The notes under the pieces were generated by a model, which made no database searches, had not been told where the DNA came from, and worked only from the letters and a program-made list of their open reading frames with translations. From Saccharothrix australiensis (GTDB taxonomy: Bacteria; Actinomycetota; Actinomycetes; Mycobacteriales; Pseudonocardiaceae): 64,000 nt of DNA. The DNA lies in NCBI RefSeq assembly GCF_003634935.1, contig NZ_RBXO01000001.1, positions 62,001 through 126,000 of the forward strand. Reading direction: 5' to 3'. Positions 8,971 to 17,256 of the stretch are shown here, one piece after another; positions within the stretch are counted from its first letter, which is position 1, and every line of letters begins with the position of its first letter. The translations under genes and the position numbers were made by a program.

Positions 8971-9716
8971 CCGCGCCGGTGCTGCGCGTGCGCGGCCTGG
9001 TCAAGCGGTACGGCGGCAACACCGTGCTGGCCGGGGTCGACCTCGACGTGCGCGAGCACGAGGTGGTGGCGCTGATCGGCTCGTCGGGCTCGGGCAAGTC
9101 GACCCTGCTGCGCTGCGTGAACCTGCTGGAGGAGCTGGACGACGGGCAGGTCCTGCTGGACGGCGAGGACGTGTCCGACCCGCGCGTGGACGCCGACGTG
9201 GCGCGCCGCGGCATGGGCATCGTCTTCCAGTCGTTCAACCTGTTCCCGCACATGAACGTGCTGGACAACATCACCCTCGCGCCGCGCGTGGTGCACGGCG
9301 TCCCGCGCGCCGAGGCCGAGCGGCGGGCGGTGGAGCTGCTGGACCGCGTCGGGTTGGCCGACCGCGCCGACAGCTACCCGGACCGCCTGTCCGGCGGCCA
9401 GCAGCAGCGGGTGGCGATCGCGCGGGCCCTCGCGTACTCGCCGCGGCTGCTGCTGCTGGACGAGATCACCAGCGCGCTGGACCCGGAGCTGGTCGGCGAG
9501 GTGCTGTCGCTGGTGCGGGAGCTGGCCGACGCCGGGCGCACCATCCTGATGGCCACCCACGAGATGGGGTTCGCCCGCCAGGTGGCCGACCGGGTGTGCT
9601 TCCTGGACGGGGGTCGCCTGATCGAGTCGGGACCACCCGATCGGGTGTTCGGCGCGCCGGAGCACGAGCGGACCAGGCAGTTCCTGCGGCGGATCGTCGA
9701 GGCGGGCCGCCTCTGA
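8967..9716 (+). CDS. Amino-acid-type ABC transporter ATP-binding protein
   Basis: 249 residues. Walker A GSSGSGKST, Q-loop VFQSFNLFPHM, signature LSGGQQQRVAIARAL, Walker B LLLLDEITSALDPE and switch ATHEMGFAR are all intact. It is most like GlnQ/HisP-type ATPases and drives the importer made with the two preceding genes. The GTG start overlaps the permease stop by 4 bp. Confidence 0.95.
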   Translation: MTAPVLRVRGLVKRYGGNTVLAGVDLDVREHEVVALIGSSGSGKSTLLRCVNLLEELDDGQVLLDGEDVSDPRVDADVARRGMGIVFQSFNLFPHMNVLDNITLAPRVVHGVPRAEAERRAVELLDRVGLADRADSYPDRLSGGQQQRVAIARALAYSPRLLLLDEITSALDPELVGEVLSLVRELADAGRTILMATHEMGFARQVADRVCFLDGGRLIESGPPDRVFGAPEHERTRQFLRRIVEAGRL

Positions 9717-9766
9717 CCCCTCCGGCGCTTGGGCATCCGCGGCGGGGGCCCTTACCCTGGCTCCCC

Positions 9767-10219
9767 GTGACGCCTCGGAAGGCAATCCGGGCACCCGCCG
9801 CGCTGGCCGCGGCGGGCGTCGGGCTCGGGCTGCTGCTGGGCGCGTGCGGCGAGCAGCGGGCGGCGCCCACCCCGGCTCCCACGACCGGCGGCCCGACGAC
9901 GTCCACGTCCCGGTCGGTGCCCGCCGTGGCGTCGATCTCGGTGCGCCCGCTGCCCACCACGGAGACGACGACGACCGTCGAGCCGACGACCGGGGAACCG
10001 CCGCCGCCACCGCCACCGGAGCCGCCGCCCGCCACCGGGCAGCCGACCACGGCGGAGCCGACGACGACGTGGGTGGAGCCCACCCCGCCGGCCGACGACG
10101 AGGTGGCGTTGCGCGGCTTCCCGTGCGAGGAGGAGGGCGCGACCGCCGTCGACCCCGCCGGGCGTCCCCTGGTGTGCGCGAAGACGCGGCGGGGCCTGCT
10201 CCTCTGGCGGCGGGCCTGA
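9767..10219 (+). CDS. Small Thr/Pro-rich lipoprotein of unknown function
   Basis: 150 residues. The signal sequence runs from MTPRKAIRAPAALAAAGVG to a lipobox LLGAC. A long low-complexity tract rich in Pro, Thr and Glu spans about residues 35-105. A short C-terminal part has two Cys (RGFPCEEEGAT, GRPLVCAKTRRGLLLW) that could form a disulfide. It looks like a cell-surface lipoprotein with a wall-spanning linker. It follows the importer by 50 bp but has its own terminator, so any link to transport is unproven. Confidence 0.65.
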   Translation: MTPRKAIRAPAALAAAGVGLGLLLGACGEQRAAPTPAPTTGGPTTSTSRSVPAVASISVRPLPTTETTTTVEPTTGEPPPPPPPEPPPATGQPTTAEPTTTWVEPTPPADDEVALRGFPCEEEGATAVDPAGRPLVCAKTRRGLLLWRRA

Positions 10220-10228
10220 GCCGACCGG

Positions 10229-10259
10229 GCGCGTCCGGTCGCGCCGACCCGGACCGCGC
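10229..10259 (+). terminator. Hairpin terminator after the lipoprotein gene
   Basis: GCGCGTCCGG pairs with CCGGACCGCGC (one bulge) around a loop of about 10 nt, beginning 10 bp after the stop codon. There is no U-tract, as is common in high-GC actinomycetes. Confidence 0.5.
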
Positions 10260-10291
10260 GGCCCCGGGGGCGCACGGCCGGGATCACACCG

Positions 10292-10324
10292 ACGGGGCCG
10301 CGCCGACGGTACCGCGCGGCCCGT
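10292..10324 (-). terminator. Hairpin terminator after purB
   Basis: ACGGGGCCGCGC pairs with GCGCGGCCCGT (one bulge), beginning about 10 bp beyond the purB stop. It separates purB from the convergent lipoprotein gene. Confidence 0.5.
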
Positions 10325-10334
10325 CCCGCGTCGG

Positions 10335-11765
10335 TTAGAGGATCGGCTCCGGCGCGTACCCCGCCGCGGCCGGGTACTTCGCCAGCACGTCCTCGACCCG
10401 CGCGACGACCGCGGCGACCTGCTCGCCGGCCACGCCGGTGAACGACAGCCGGTCGTCCAGCAACGCGGTCAACCCGGCCCGGTTGAGCGGGATCCGCTCG
10501 TCGGCGGCCAGGCGGTCCAGCAGGTCGTTGTCCGCGCCCCGCTCCCGCATGGCCAGCGCGACGGCGACCGCGTTCTCCTTGATCGCCTCGTGCGCCGCCT
10601 CCCGGCCGACGCCCTGGCGCACCGCCGCCATCAGCACCTTCGTCGTGGCCAGGAACGGCAGGTAGCGGTCCAGCTCGCGCGCGACGACCGCCGGGTACGC
10701 GCCGAACTCGTCCAGCACGGTCAGGAACGTCTCCAGCAGCCCGTCGAGCGCGAAGAACGCGTCCGGCAGCGCCACCCGCCGCACCACCGAGCAGGAGACG
10801 TCGCCCTCGTTCCACTGGTCGCCCGCCAGCTCGCCGACCATCGACAGGTAGCCGCGCAGGATGACGGCGAACCCGTTCACCCGCTCGCACGACCGGGTGT
10901 TCATCTTGTGCGGCATGGCGCTGGACCCGACCTGGCCGGGCTGGAAGCCCTCGGTCACCAGCTCGTGGCCCGCCATCAGCCGGATCGTCTTGGCCAGGCT
11001 CGACGGCCCGGCGGCGACCTGCACCAGGCACGACAGCACGTCGAAGTCCAGCGAGCGCGGGTACACCTGCCCGACGCTGGTCAGCACCTGCTCGAACCCG
11101 AGGTGGCCGGCGACGGAGCGCTCCAGCTCGGCCAGCTTCGCGTGGTCGCCGCCGAGCAGGTCCAGCATGTCCTGGGCCGTGCCGACCGGGCCCTTGATCC
11201 CGCGCAGCGGGTACCGGGCGACCAGCTCGTCCAGCCGCCGGAACGCGACCAGCACCTCGTCGGCCGCCGACGCGAACCGCTTGCCCAGCGTGGTCGCCTG
11301 CGCGGCGACGTTGTGCGAGCGCCCGGCCATCACCAGGTCGGTGTGCTCGGCGGCGAGCCGGGCCAGCCGGGCCAGCACCGCCGCCACCTTGCCCCGCACG
11401 TGCTCCAGCGACCGCAGCACCTGGAGCTGCTCGACGTTCTCGGTCAGGTCGCGCGACGTCATGCCCTTGTGGACGTGCTCGTGGCCGGCGAGCGCGTTGA
11501 ACTCCTCGATCCGCGCCTTCACGTCGTGCCGGGTGACGCGTTCCCGCTCGGCGATGGAGGCCAGGTCGACCCGGTCCACCACCCGCTCGTAGTCGTCGAC
11601 GGCCCCGGCCGGCACGGCGACGCCCAGCTCCGACTGGGCCCGCAGGACCGCGAGCCACAGCTGCCGCTCCAGCACGATCTTGTGCTCGGCGGACCACAGC
11701 GTGGCCAGCTCGGTGGAGGCGTAGCGACCTGCGAGGACGTTGGCGATGCGCGGCTTGCTCGTCAC
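10335..11765 (-). CDS. purB: Adenylosuccinate lyase
   Basis: Cleaves SAICAR to AICAR and adenylosuccinate to AMP, removing fumarate. 476 residues. The fumarase/aspartase signature is VGSSAMPHKMNTRSCERV. KGMTSRDLTENVEQLQ and SHNVAAQATTLGKR carry the catalytic His regions. The start is GTG (MTSKPRIANVLAGRYAS). The frame stays open far upstream but that part is not protein-like. It stands alone between the lipoprotein and the sigma module. Confidence 0.96.
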   Translation of the reverse strand: MTSKPRIANVLAGRYASTELATLWSAEHKIVLERQLWLAVLRAQSELGVAVPAGAVDDYERVVDRVDLASIAERERVTRHDVKARIEEFNALAGHEHVHKGMTSRDLTENVEQLQVLRSLEHVRGKVAAVLARLARLAAEHTDLVMAGRSHNVAAQATTLGKRFASAADEVLVAFRRLDELVARYPLRGIKGPVGTAQDMLDLLGGDHAKLAELERSVAGHLGFEQVLTSVGQVYPRSLDFDVLSCLVQVAAGPSSLAKTIRLMAGHELVTEGFQPGQVGSSAMPHKMNTRSCERVNGFAVILRGYLSMVGELAGDQWNEGDVSCSVVRRVALPDAFFALDGLLETFLTVLDEFGAYPAVVARELDRYLPFLATTKVLMAAVRQGVGREAAHEAIKENAVAVALAMRERGADNDLLDRLAADERIPLNRAGLTALLDDRLSFTGVAGEQVAAVVARVEDVLAKYPAAAGYAPEPIL

Positions 11766-11878
11766 CGGGCCAGGATAGTCGGCCCGGACGCGGCCCCCGC
11801 CGCGCGGCGACGGCGGCCGGGCGGGGGGTGGGCGGCGGGCGCGGCTGCCGTGCCGCGCCCGCCGACCTGGAGGGGGGA

Positions 11879-12634
11879 TCAGGACGCGGCGAGGTTCGGG
11901 TCGGTGGCCAACGTCGCCAGCTGCTCGGCGGTCACGGGCAGCGAGTCGCGCACCTGCCCGCCGCCGATCGGGTCGTAGTTGTAGCCGCTGACCTGGACCA
12001 CCACCCCGTTCGCCCGGAAGTGGGCCACCGAGAAGGTGACCAAATCGTGGTCGGGGCTGCTGGACGTGGCGAACTCCAGGTAGGTGCCGTCGGGCTGCCG
12101 CCGGGGCGCGTCGCACCGCACGCCCGCGCAGAAGTTGTCGCGGGTGATCAGCAGGGGCGGGCCGCTCAGCTGGACCCACACGCCGCTGCTGCCCTGCTCG
12201 TCGACGAAGTGCACGAACCCGGTGACGTGGCCGGGCTGGCCCTTCAGGGAGTCGGTGAAGTCCGCTTCCACCTTCATCGCACCCGGCACGACCTGCGGGA
12301 ACCGGTCCATGAGGTAGGCGCCCAGGTACTTGGCGCGCTCCAGGGTCGTGACCGGTGGGGGCGTCACGACGGGTGCGGCCGACGGCGCGGCCGACGTCGT
12401 CGTCAGCACCTGGCCCAGCGCGTCGACGTCGTGGCCGCGGTGCGGCGCGAGGGCGTTGGGCAGCGACAGCACCGTGGCGGTCAGCACGGCGGTCACCACG
12501 CCCACCGCCACCAGCGCGCGCCGCCGCTTCCGGGCCAGCCTGGCCCGCTGGATGAGGGCGTCCGCGTCGAACCGGAGGGGCGGTTCGTCGGCGACCACCG
12601 CGCGCAGGCCCTTCCGCAGGTCCTCCTCGCTCAT
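11879..12634 (-). CDS. Membrane-anchored sigma-factor partner of unknown function
   Basis: 251 residues. There is a short cytoplasmic part (MSEEDLRKGLRAVVADEPP), one membrane helix (about 42-62, ALVAVGVVTAVLTATVL), a Pro/Thr/Ala linker and a C-terminal extracytoplasmic domain (about 100-251) with one Cys pair (NFCAGVRCDAP). The layout and the 4-bp overlap with the upstream SigE-type sigma gene suggest a regulator or effector of that sigma factor, but no recognised zinc anti-sigma motif is present. Confidence 0.6.
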   Translation of the reverse strand: MSEEDLRKGLRAVVADEPPLRFDADALIQRARLARKRRRALVAVGVVTAVLTATVLSLPNALAPHRGHDVDALGQVLTTTSAAPSAAPVVTPPPVTTLERAKYLGAYLMDRFPQVVPGAMKVEADFTDSLKGQPGHVTGFVHFVDEQGSSGVWVQLSGPPLLITRDNFCAGVRCDAPRRQPDGTYLEFATSSSPDHDLVTFSVAHFRANGVVVQVSGYNYDPIGGGQVRDSLPVTAEQLATLATDPNLAAS

Positions 12635-13161
12635 GACGCCACCACCGCCCCCTTGTCCAACTCCTCCACCGCCGCCCGCAGCGCCACCAGGCCACGCGCG
12701 GTCTGGCTCTTGACCGTCCCCTCGGTGCACCCCATCGCCACGGCGACCTCGCTGACCGGCAGGTCCTCGAAGTAGCGCAGCACGAGCACCGCGCGCTGGC
12801 GGGGCGGCACCCGCAGCAGCGCCGCCTGCACCAGGTCGCGGGCCCACAGCCGGTCGCCCGCCGACGCGGGGTCGGCCGACGAGTCCGCCACGTCGGGCAC
12901 CTCGCCGTCGCGCTGCTCCACCCGCCGCCACGGCCGGCGCTTCTCGTCCAGCCACGTCCGCAACAGCACCTTGCGCGCGTACGCCGAGGGGTGCTCGCGC
13001 CACTCCACCCGGTGCCACGCCTGGTAGAGCTTGAGCAGGCTGGCCTGCATCAGGTCCTCGGCGGTGTGCCAGTCGCCGCAGAACAGATAGGCCGTGCGCC
13101 GCAACGTCGCGGCGTGACCCACCGCGAAGTCGCGGAACGCCTGCTCGTCGGCCCCGCGCAT
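12631..13161 (-). CDS. SigE-family ECF RNA polymerase sigma factor
   Basis: 176 residues. Region 2 includes ATLRRTAYLFCGDWHTAEDL (the Cys-Gly-Asp-Trp-His block is typical of actinobacterial SigE-family ECFs). Region 4 includes PPRQRAVLVLRYFEDLPVSE and MGCTEGTVKSQTARGL. The ATG at 13161 has GGAGGGGG 6 nt upstream. It is translationally coupled to the membrane partner. It is paralogous to the sigma gene at 15143-15661, which has the same downstream arrangement. Confidence 0.92.
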   Translation of the reverse strand: MRGADEQAFRDFAVGHAATLRRTAYLFCGDWHTAEDLMQASLLKLYQAWHRVEWREHPSAYARKVLLRTWLDEKRRPWRRVEQRDGEVPDVADSSADPASAGDRLWARDLVQAALLRVPPRQRAVLVLRYFEDLPVSEVAVAMGCTEGTVKSQTARGLVALRAAVEELDKGAVVAS

Positions 13162-13205
13162 ACCAACCCCCTCCGGCACCCTCCACCCACTACACGCGGG
13201 CGGGG

Positions 13206-13793
13206 TCAGCGGGGTTGCATCGCCTTGGCGAGCATCCGGCGGGCCGCCGCGCGGGGGTCGGGGCTGATCTCCAGGAGGGCGTTGACCACGGAGCCGTCGA
13301 CGAGGGCGATCAGCTCCTGCACCCGCTCCCGGTCGACCGGCCGGCCGGCGCGCCCGAAGATGTCGACCAGCAGGCCGTGCAGCTGGCCGCTGAGCCGGCG
13401 CATCACCGGCCGCAGGTAGGGCCGCCGGCCGGTCGCGACGAGCCGTTCGTAGCGCAGCAGCACGGCCTCCGCGTCGCGGTCGCCCGCGGGCGGACCGAGC
13501 AGGAGGTCCAGGACGAGGTCGATGAACGCGTCGCCGCCGCACTCGCCGGGGTCCAGCTCGGCCAGGCGGGCCTTGCCGTACGCCAGCTCGGTGTCCCCGT
13601 GGAACTCCAGCGCGGCGGTGATCAGCTCGTCGAGCGAGTCGAAGTAGTAGGTGGTGGAGGCCAGCGGCAGCCCCGCGCGCTCGGCGACCGCGCGGTGCCG
13701 CACCGCGTCGAAACCGCCGTCGACCAGCAGGCCCGCGGCGGCTTCGACGAGCGCCTGCCTGCGGCGCTCGCCCTTCGGCGTTGCGGCTGTCAT
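13206..13793 (-). CDS. TetR-family transcriptional regulator
   Basis: 195 residues. The N-terminal helix-turn-helix (about 10-55) contains QALVEAAAGLLVDGGFDAV and LASTTYYFDSLDELITAALE, the classic TetR_N ending. The C-terminal ligand domain is divergent. It is encoded in the same direction as, and 127 bp downstream of, an SMR exporter whose upstream region carries an 18-bp palindrome (14274-14291). It is the obvious candidate repressor of that exporter. No comparable palindrome precedes the TetR gene itself. Confidence 0.9.
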   Translation of the reverse strand: MTAATPKGERRRQALVEAAAGLLVDGGFDAVRHRAVAERAGLPLASTTYYFDSLDELITAALEFHGDTELAYGKARLAELDPGECGGDAFIDLVLDLLLGPPAGDRDAEAVLLRYERLVATGRRPYLRPVMRRLSGQLHGLLVDIFGRAGRPVDRERVQELIALVDGSVVNALLEISPDPRAAARRMLAKAMQPR

Positions 13794-13920
13794 TGGGGGG
13801 AAGGTACTAGGCGGGCGGCCCGGCGCGGACCCGATCGGGCGCCTCGGCGCCGCGACGGCGCCGGGCGCACGCCGCACCGGGGCCGGTGGTACCGGGGGAC
13901 CGTCGCGCGCGGCACGGGCA

Positions 13921-14244
13921 CTAGTGGCCGCCACCGGCCAGGTTGAGGCCGATCACGCCGCTGACGATCAGCCCGAGTGACACGAGCTTCAGCGTCGACA
14001 CGCCGTCGCCGAGCCACACCATGCCGATCACGGCGGTGAGCGCCGCCCCGATGCCGGTCCACACGGCGTACGCCGGACCGGCGGGCAACTGCTTCATCGC
14101 CCAGGCCAGACCCGCGAAGCTGATCAGCGCGAACACGGCGAACGCGACCGTCCACCACAACCTGCTGAAGCCGTCGGACAGCTTCAGCGCGACCGCCCAA
14201 CCGGCCTCGAAGAAGCCGGACACGATGAGCACGGCCCACGCCAC
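13921..14244 (-). CDS. SMR-family exporter (SugE/Gdx-like)
   Basis: 107 residues in four membrane helices. The essential membrane Glu is about residue 13 in GFFEAGWAVALKLSDGFSRL, which resembles the SugE/Gdx subgroup of guanidinium and quaternary ammonium exporters more than EmrE. The C-terminal GVSTLKLVSLGLIVSGVIGL is the usual helix 4. The GTG at 14244 follows GGAGGTGGTTGTC. A single gene implies a homodimer. Probably repressed by the downstream TetR protein through the palindrome about 30 bp upstream. I see no riboswitch-like leader. Confidence 0.9.
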   Translation of the reverse strand: MAWAVLIVSGFFEAGWAVALKLSDGFSRLWWTVAFAVFALISFAGLAWAMKQLPAGPAYAVWTGIGAALTAVIGMVWLGDGVSTLKLVSLGLIVSGVIGLNLAGGGH

Positions 14245-14273
14245 GACAACCACCTCCAGAATCTGGCACGAGC

Positions 14274-14291
14274 GTACCAATTTACTGGTAC
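14274..14291. promoter_or_regulatory. Palindromic operator upstream of the SMR exporter
   Basis: GTACCA-ATTTAC-TGGTAC is a perfect 6-bp inverted repeat with a 6-bp AT-rich centre, 30 bp from the exporter GTG. Size and placement fit a TetR dimer site overlapping the promoter; the neighbouring TetR gene is the likely partner. Confidence 0.65.
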
Positions 14292-14319
14292 ACCCGTTCC
14301 AGAATGAGGCGGGGATCTC

Positions 14320-14336
14320 CACCGCGCAGCGCGGTG
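14320..14336 (-). terminator. Short hairpin downstream of the 14367-15125 gene
   Basis: CACCGCG-CAG-CGCGGTG, a 7-bp perfect stem about 30 bp after the stop codon. Plausible terminator isolating the sigma module from the SMR promoter. Confidence 0.35.
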
Positions 14337-14366
14337 ACCCGCCCGGACGGGGGGTGGGGCAAGCGC

Positions 14367-15125
14367 TCAGAGGCGGGACGCGACCCGCTCGGCCAGGCCC
14401 GGCAGCTCCGCCTCGAACGGCCCGGAGGTCGCGCCCTGCGCGGGCTCGCTCAGCAGGTGCACCGTGCCCGCGCCGCTGCGCGCCGGGCCGCGGGACTCGG
14501 CCACCGCGGTGGACGCCGGGGCGCCCTCGCCGGGCGGCACCAGCACCACCGACACCAGCCCCGTCACCCCGCGGTCGTCGCGCACCAGGTAGGCCGCGCC
14601 GCGCGCGCCGGACGGGCAGTTCGCCACCGCGTGGGAGGGCTGGAGCCCTTCGGCGGCCGGGAGCTCGTCGGCGAGGGCGACGGCGAGCTCCCGGTCCACC
14701 TCCTGGCACCCGGAGGCGCCACCGGTCGTCGGACGACCGGTTGTCCCCGAGGTTCCGTCCCCCTGCGTAGACGGGTCCTCGGGGATGCTCTCGGGCGGCT
14801 GCCCGCCGCTGGGCACGACCTCGGCGCGCTGCTCGCCCTCCCGCGGCTCGGGAACCGCGAACGGGGTGAGGTTAGGGGACTCGGGCGGCTGAGCGGAACC
14901 CGCAGAGGTCGTGTTCCCGTGGTCCGGCCGTCCCAACAGGTCGGCGGACACCAGCGCGCCGCCGAACACCAGCACCGCGGCGAGGGTGGACCCGAGCGCG
15001 ACGCGCGACCGCCGCCGCGCGGTCGCCCGCGCCGACGCCGACCGGACGTTGCCCACGTCGAAGGACGCGGGCGGCGCGTCACCGGCCGCGGCGCGGAACA
15101 GCTCCGCGATCCTGCGCTCGTCCAC
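14367..15125 (-). CDS. Membrane-anchored sigma-factor partner, second copy of the arrangement
   Basis: 252 residues: a cytoplasmic N-terminus (MDERRIAELFRAAAGDAPP), one membrane helix at about 42-62 (ALGSTLAAVLVFGGALVSA), a long Ser/Pro/Thr/Gly linker and a C-terminal extracytoplasmic domain with two Cys (SGCQEVDREL, ANCPSGARG). It lies 17 bp downstream of a SigE-type sigma gene, mirroring the pair at 11879-13161. The extracytoplasmic domains are not obviously alike. Role as sigma regulator is inferred from layout only. Confidence 0.6.
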   Translation of the reverse strand: MDERRIAELFRAAAGDAPPASFDVGNVRSASARATARRRSRVALGSTLAAVLVFGGALVSADLLGRPDHGNTTSAGSAQPPESPNLTPFAVPEPREGEQRAEVVPSGGQPPESIPEDPSTQGDGTSGTTGRPTTGGASGCQEVDRELAVALADELPAAEGLQPSHAVANCPSGARGAAYLVRDDRGVTGLVSVVLVPPGEGAPASTAVAESRGPARSGAGTVHLLSEPAQGATSGPFEAELPGLAERVASRL

Positions 15126-15142
15126 CTACCCCCACCTACCCT

Positions 15143-15661
15143 TCACGACGCGGGCCGCAGGTCGTCCAGCGCGTCGCCCAACGCCTCGCGCAGCGCCTCC
15201 AGCCCGCGCGACGTCTGGCTCTTCACCGTGCCCTCGGAACACCCGAGCGCCTCGGCCGCGGCCGACACGTCCAAGCCCTCCAGGAACCGCAGCACGAGCA
15301 CCGCCCGCTGCCGGGGCGGCACCCGCTTCAAACCCGCGACCAGGGCCTCGCGCGTCGCCACCGAGTCGGCGACCTCCCCGTCGTGCGCCGGCGTCTCCGG
15401 GACCTCGTCCACGAAGCGCTCCCGCCGCCAGGGCCGCCGCGACTCGTCGATCACCGCGCGCACCAGGGTCCGGCGGACGTAGGCGTCCAGGGCCTGCTTG
15501 TCCCGGACCTTCCGCCACCGGCGGTGCAACGCGACGAACGCGGTCTGCGCGAGGTCGTCCGCCCGGTGCCAGTCGCCACAGAGCAGGAACGCCGTTCGGC
15601 GCACGGCCTCCCGGCGAGCTGCGAAGTACTCCGCGAACTCCTGCTCGTCGCGCTGATCCAC
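15143..15661 (-). CDS. SigE-family ECF RNA polymerase sigma factor
   Basis: 172 residues. Region 2 has VRRTAFLLCGDWHRADDLAQ; region 4 has PPRQRAVLVLRFLEGLDVSA and LGCSEGTVKSQTSRGLEAL. A GTG at 15691 would add ten residues. The GTG at 15661 (MDQRDEQEFAEYF) is preferred because GGAGAG lies 7 nt upstream and the family usually starts with such a DEQEF segment. First gene of a two-gene unit with the membrane partner. Clear paralogue of the sigma factor at 12631-13161. Confidence 0.9.
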   Translation of the reverse strand: MDQRDEQEFAEYFAARREAVRRTAFLLCGDWHRADDLAQTAFVALHRRWRKVRDKQALDAYVRRTLVRAVIDESRRPWRRERFVDEVPETPAHDGEVADSVATREALVAGLKRVPPRQRAVLVLRFLEGLDVSAAAEALGCSEGTVKSQTSRGLEALREALGDALDDLRPAS

Positions 15662-15815
15662 GCGGACTCTCTCCGCTCGTCGTGCTTGCACCTACCGGAC
15701 GTAAGCGGGCCGCCCCGCGGTTGCACGACCGCGGTCCGAGACTTGCGTCACCCTCCCATCGTGGTACGCCCGGCACGGCCGGGTCAGGGCTTGCCGCGTG
15801 TGATGTGATCCATTC

Positions 15816-16835
15816 GTGACCCTGCACGCGCCCCTGGACTTCCGATCCGACACCGTCACGCGCCCGGACCAGGACATGCGCCTGGCCATGTCGGGCGCCG
15901 AAGTGGCCGATGACGTGCTCGAACACGACCCGACGATGCGCGCGCTGGAGGAGCGCGTCGCCGACCTGCTCGGCGTGGAGGCCGCGCTGTGGGTGCCGTC
16001 CGGCTCGATGGGCAACCTCATCGCGCTCACCGTGCACCTGCGCCCCGGCGACCGGTTCCTGGCCGCGCGCGGCGCGCACGTCCTGGACAACGAACTCGGC
16101 ACGGCCGCGTGGATCGCGGGCGGGATGCCGCACGCCCTGGAGTGGGACGCGCCCGGCCGGTTCTCCGCGGAGGCCGTGCGCGCGGAGGCAGGCGCGGACG
16201 GGCCCTACTACACGCTGCGCACGACGCTGTTGTGCCTGGAGAACACCCACAACTCCGCCGGCGGGACCGTGACGCCGCCCGACGAGCACGCGCTGCTGGT
16301 GTCCGCCGCCAGGGAGACCGGCCTGCGCGTCCACCTCGACGGCGCGCGGCTGTGGAACGCGGCCGTGGCGCTGGGCCTGCCGCCCGCGGCGCTCACCGTC
16401 GGCGTCGACACCGTGCAGGTGTGCCTGAGCAAGGGCCTGGGCGCGCCCGTCGGGTCCGTCGTGGCCGGTTCGGCGGCGTTCGTGGCCGAGGCGCGGCGGG
16501 TGCGGAAGATGCTCGGCGGCGGCGTGCGGCAGGGCGGGGTGCTGGCGGCGGCCGGGCTGGTCGGCCTGGACCGGATCGACGACCTCGCCGCCGACCACGC
16601 GAACGCGAAGGCGCTGGCCAAGGGCCTCGGCGAGCTGGGCTGGCAGGTGACCGAGCCGGAGACGAACATCGTGCTGGCGGGCGTGCCCGACCTGGAGGTC
16701 ACGCTCACCGGCCTGCGGCACCTCGGCGTCTACGCCGGGCCGATGGGCGGTCGGGTGCGGTTCGTGCTGCACCGGGACGTGAACGCGGCGGACGTGGCCG
16801 AGGCGCTGCGGCGCATCCAGTCGGTCAGCTCGTGA
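15816..16835 (+). CDS. ltaE: Low-specificity L-threonine aldolase
   Basis: PLP enzyme cleaving threonine or allo-threonine to glycine and acetaldehyde. 339 residues. DFRSDTVTRPDQDMRLAM is the family N-terminus, ENTHNSAGG and HLDGARLWNAA are the cofactor-site blocks, and the PLP lysine is in CLSKGLGAPVGS. GTG start at 15816. Single gene facing a stretch with no clear gene. Confidence 0.92.
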   Translation: MTLHAPLDFRSDTVTRPDQDMRLAMSGAEVADDVLEHDPTMRALEERVADLLGVEAALWVPSGSMGNLIALTVHLRPGDRFLAARGAHVLDNELGTAAWIAGGMPHALEWDAPGRFSAEAVRAEAGADGPYYTLRTTLLCLENTHNSAGGTVTPPDEHALLVSAARETGLRVHLDGARLWNAAVALGLPPAALTVGVDTVQVCLSKGLGAPVGSVVAGSAAFVAEARRVRKMLGGGVRQGGVLAAAGLVGLDRIDDLAADHANAKALAKGLGELGWQVTEPETNIVLAGVPDLEVTLTGLRHLGVYAGPMGGRVRFVLHRDVNAADVAEALRRIQSVSS

Positions 16836-16863
16836 CCCGCCGGGTGGTGTTCGACCACGCCGG

Positions 16864-17040
16864 GTGAGCAGCGAGCCGGTGTCGACGCCGGGCGACCTCG
16901 CGGCGCGGCCGGGCGTGCCGGGGACCGGTTCACGGCCGCCCACCGGGGCGCGGGCCGACTACGGCCGCGGGCTGCCCGACCTGGCGTTCCGGCGGTCGGT
17001 GGCCCGCGCGGTGGGCGTGCCGCGCCCGAGGTCGCCGGGC
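16864..17040 (+). pseudogene. Possible relic of a MocR/PdxR-type regulator (weak)
   Basis: In the gene-free stretch 16836-17045, the plus-strand frame reads PVSTPGDLAARPGVPGTG and then ARADYGRGLPDLAFRRSVAR. This resembles the linker and start of the aminotransferase domain of MocR-type regulators, where a GLPDLxxFPRxxW motif is usual, but the FPRxxW part is missing and nothing recognisable follows. It could be decay or chance. Nothing else is visible in this stretch. Confidence 0.2.
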
Positions 17041-17045
17041 CGCGG

Positions 17046-17219
17046 TCAGCGGGAGCGGTCGACGCCCTTGCGGCCGCTGCTCTTGATCGCGCCGTACGCC
17101 GCGGTGGCGAGGAACAGCACGCCGCCGACGACCGCGAGCCAGAACAGGCCCTTGACCACCGCGCCCACCAGGGACAGCACCAGCCAGGCGGCGAGCAACC
17201 ACAGGATTATCTTGACCAT
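17046..17219 (-). CDS. Small two-helix membrane protein
   Basis: 57 residues, mostly two hydrophobic helices (VKIILWLLAAWLVLSLVG and LFWLAVVGGVLFLATAAYG) followed by a basic tail KSSGRKGVDRSR. The start at 17219 is set by a strong GGAGGGAC site 3-9 nt upstream; an in-frame start 15 bp further up lacks one. Function unknown. It lies 37 bp downstream of the aminotransferase gene in the same direction. Confidence 0.7.
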   Translation of the reverse strand: MVKIILWLLAAWLVLSLVGAVVKGLFWLAVVGGVLFLATAAYGAIKSSGRKGVDRSR

Positions 17220-17256
17220 GTCCCTCCAACGCACGGCGTGACGTGCGGGTTCCGGC

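Noticed and set aside
14245-14366. A guanidine-type riboswitch in front of the SugE/Gdx-like exporter
   Set aside because: The leader is short and shows only the dyad operator and a terminator of the upstream gene; no recognisable riboswitch core was seen.
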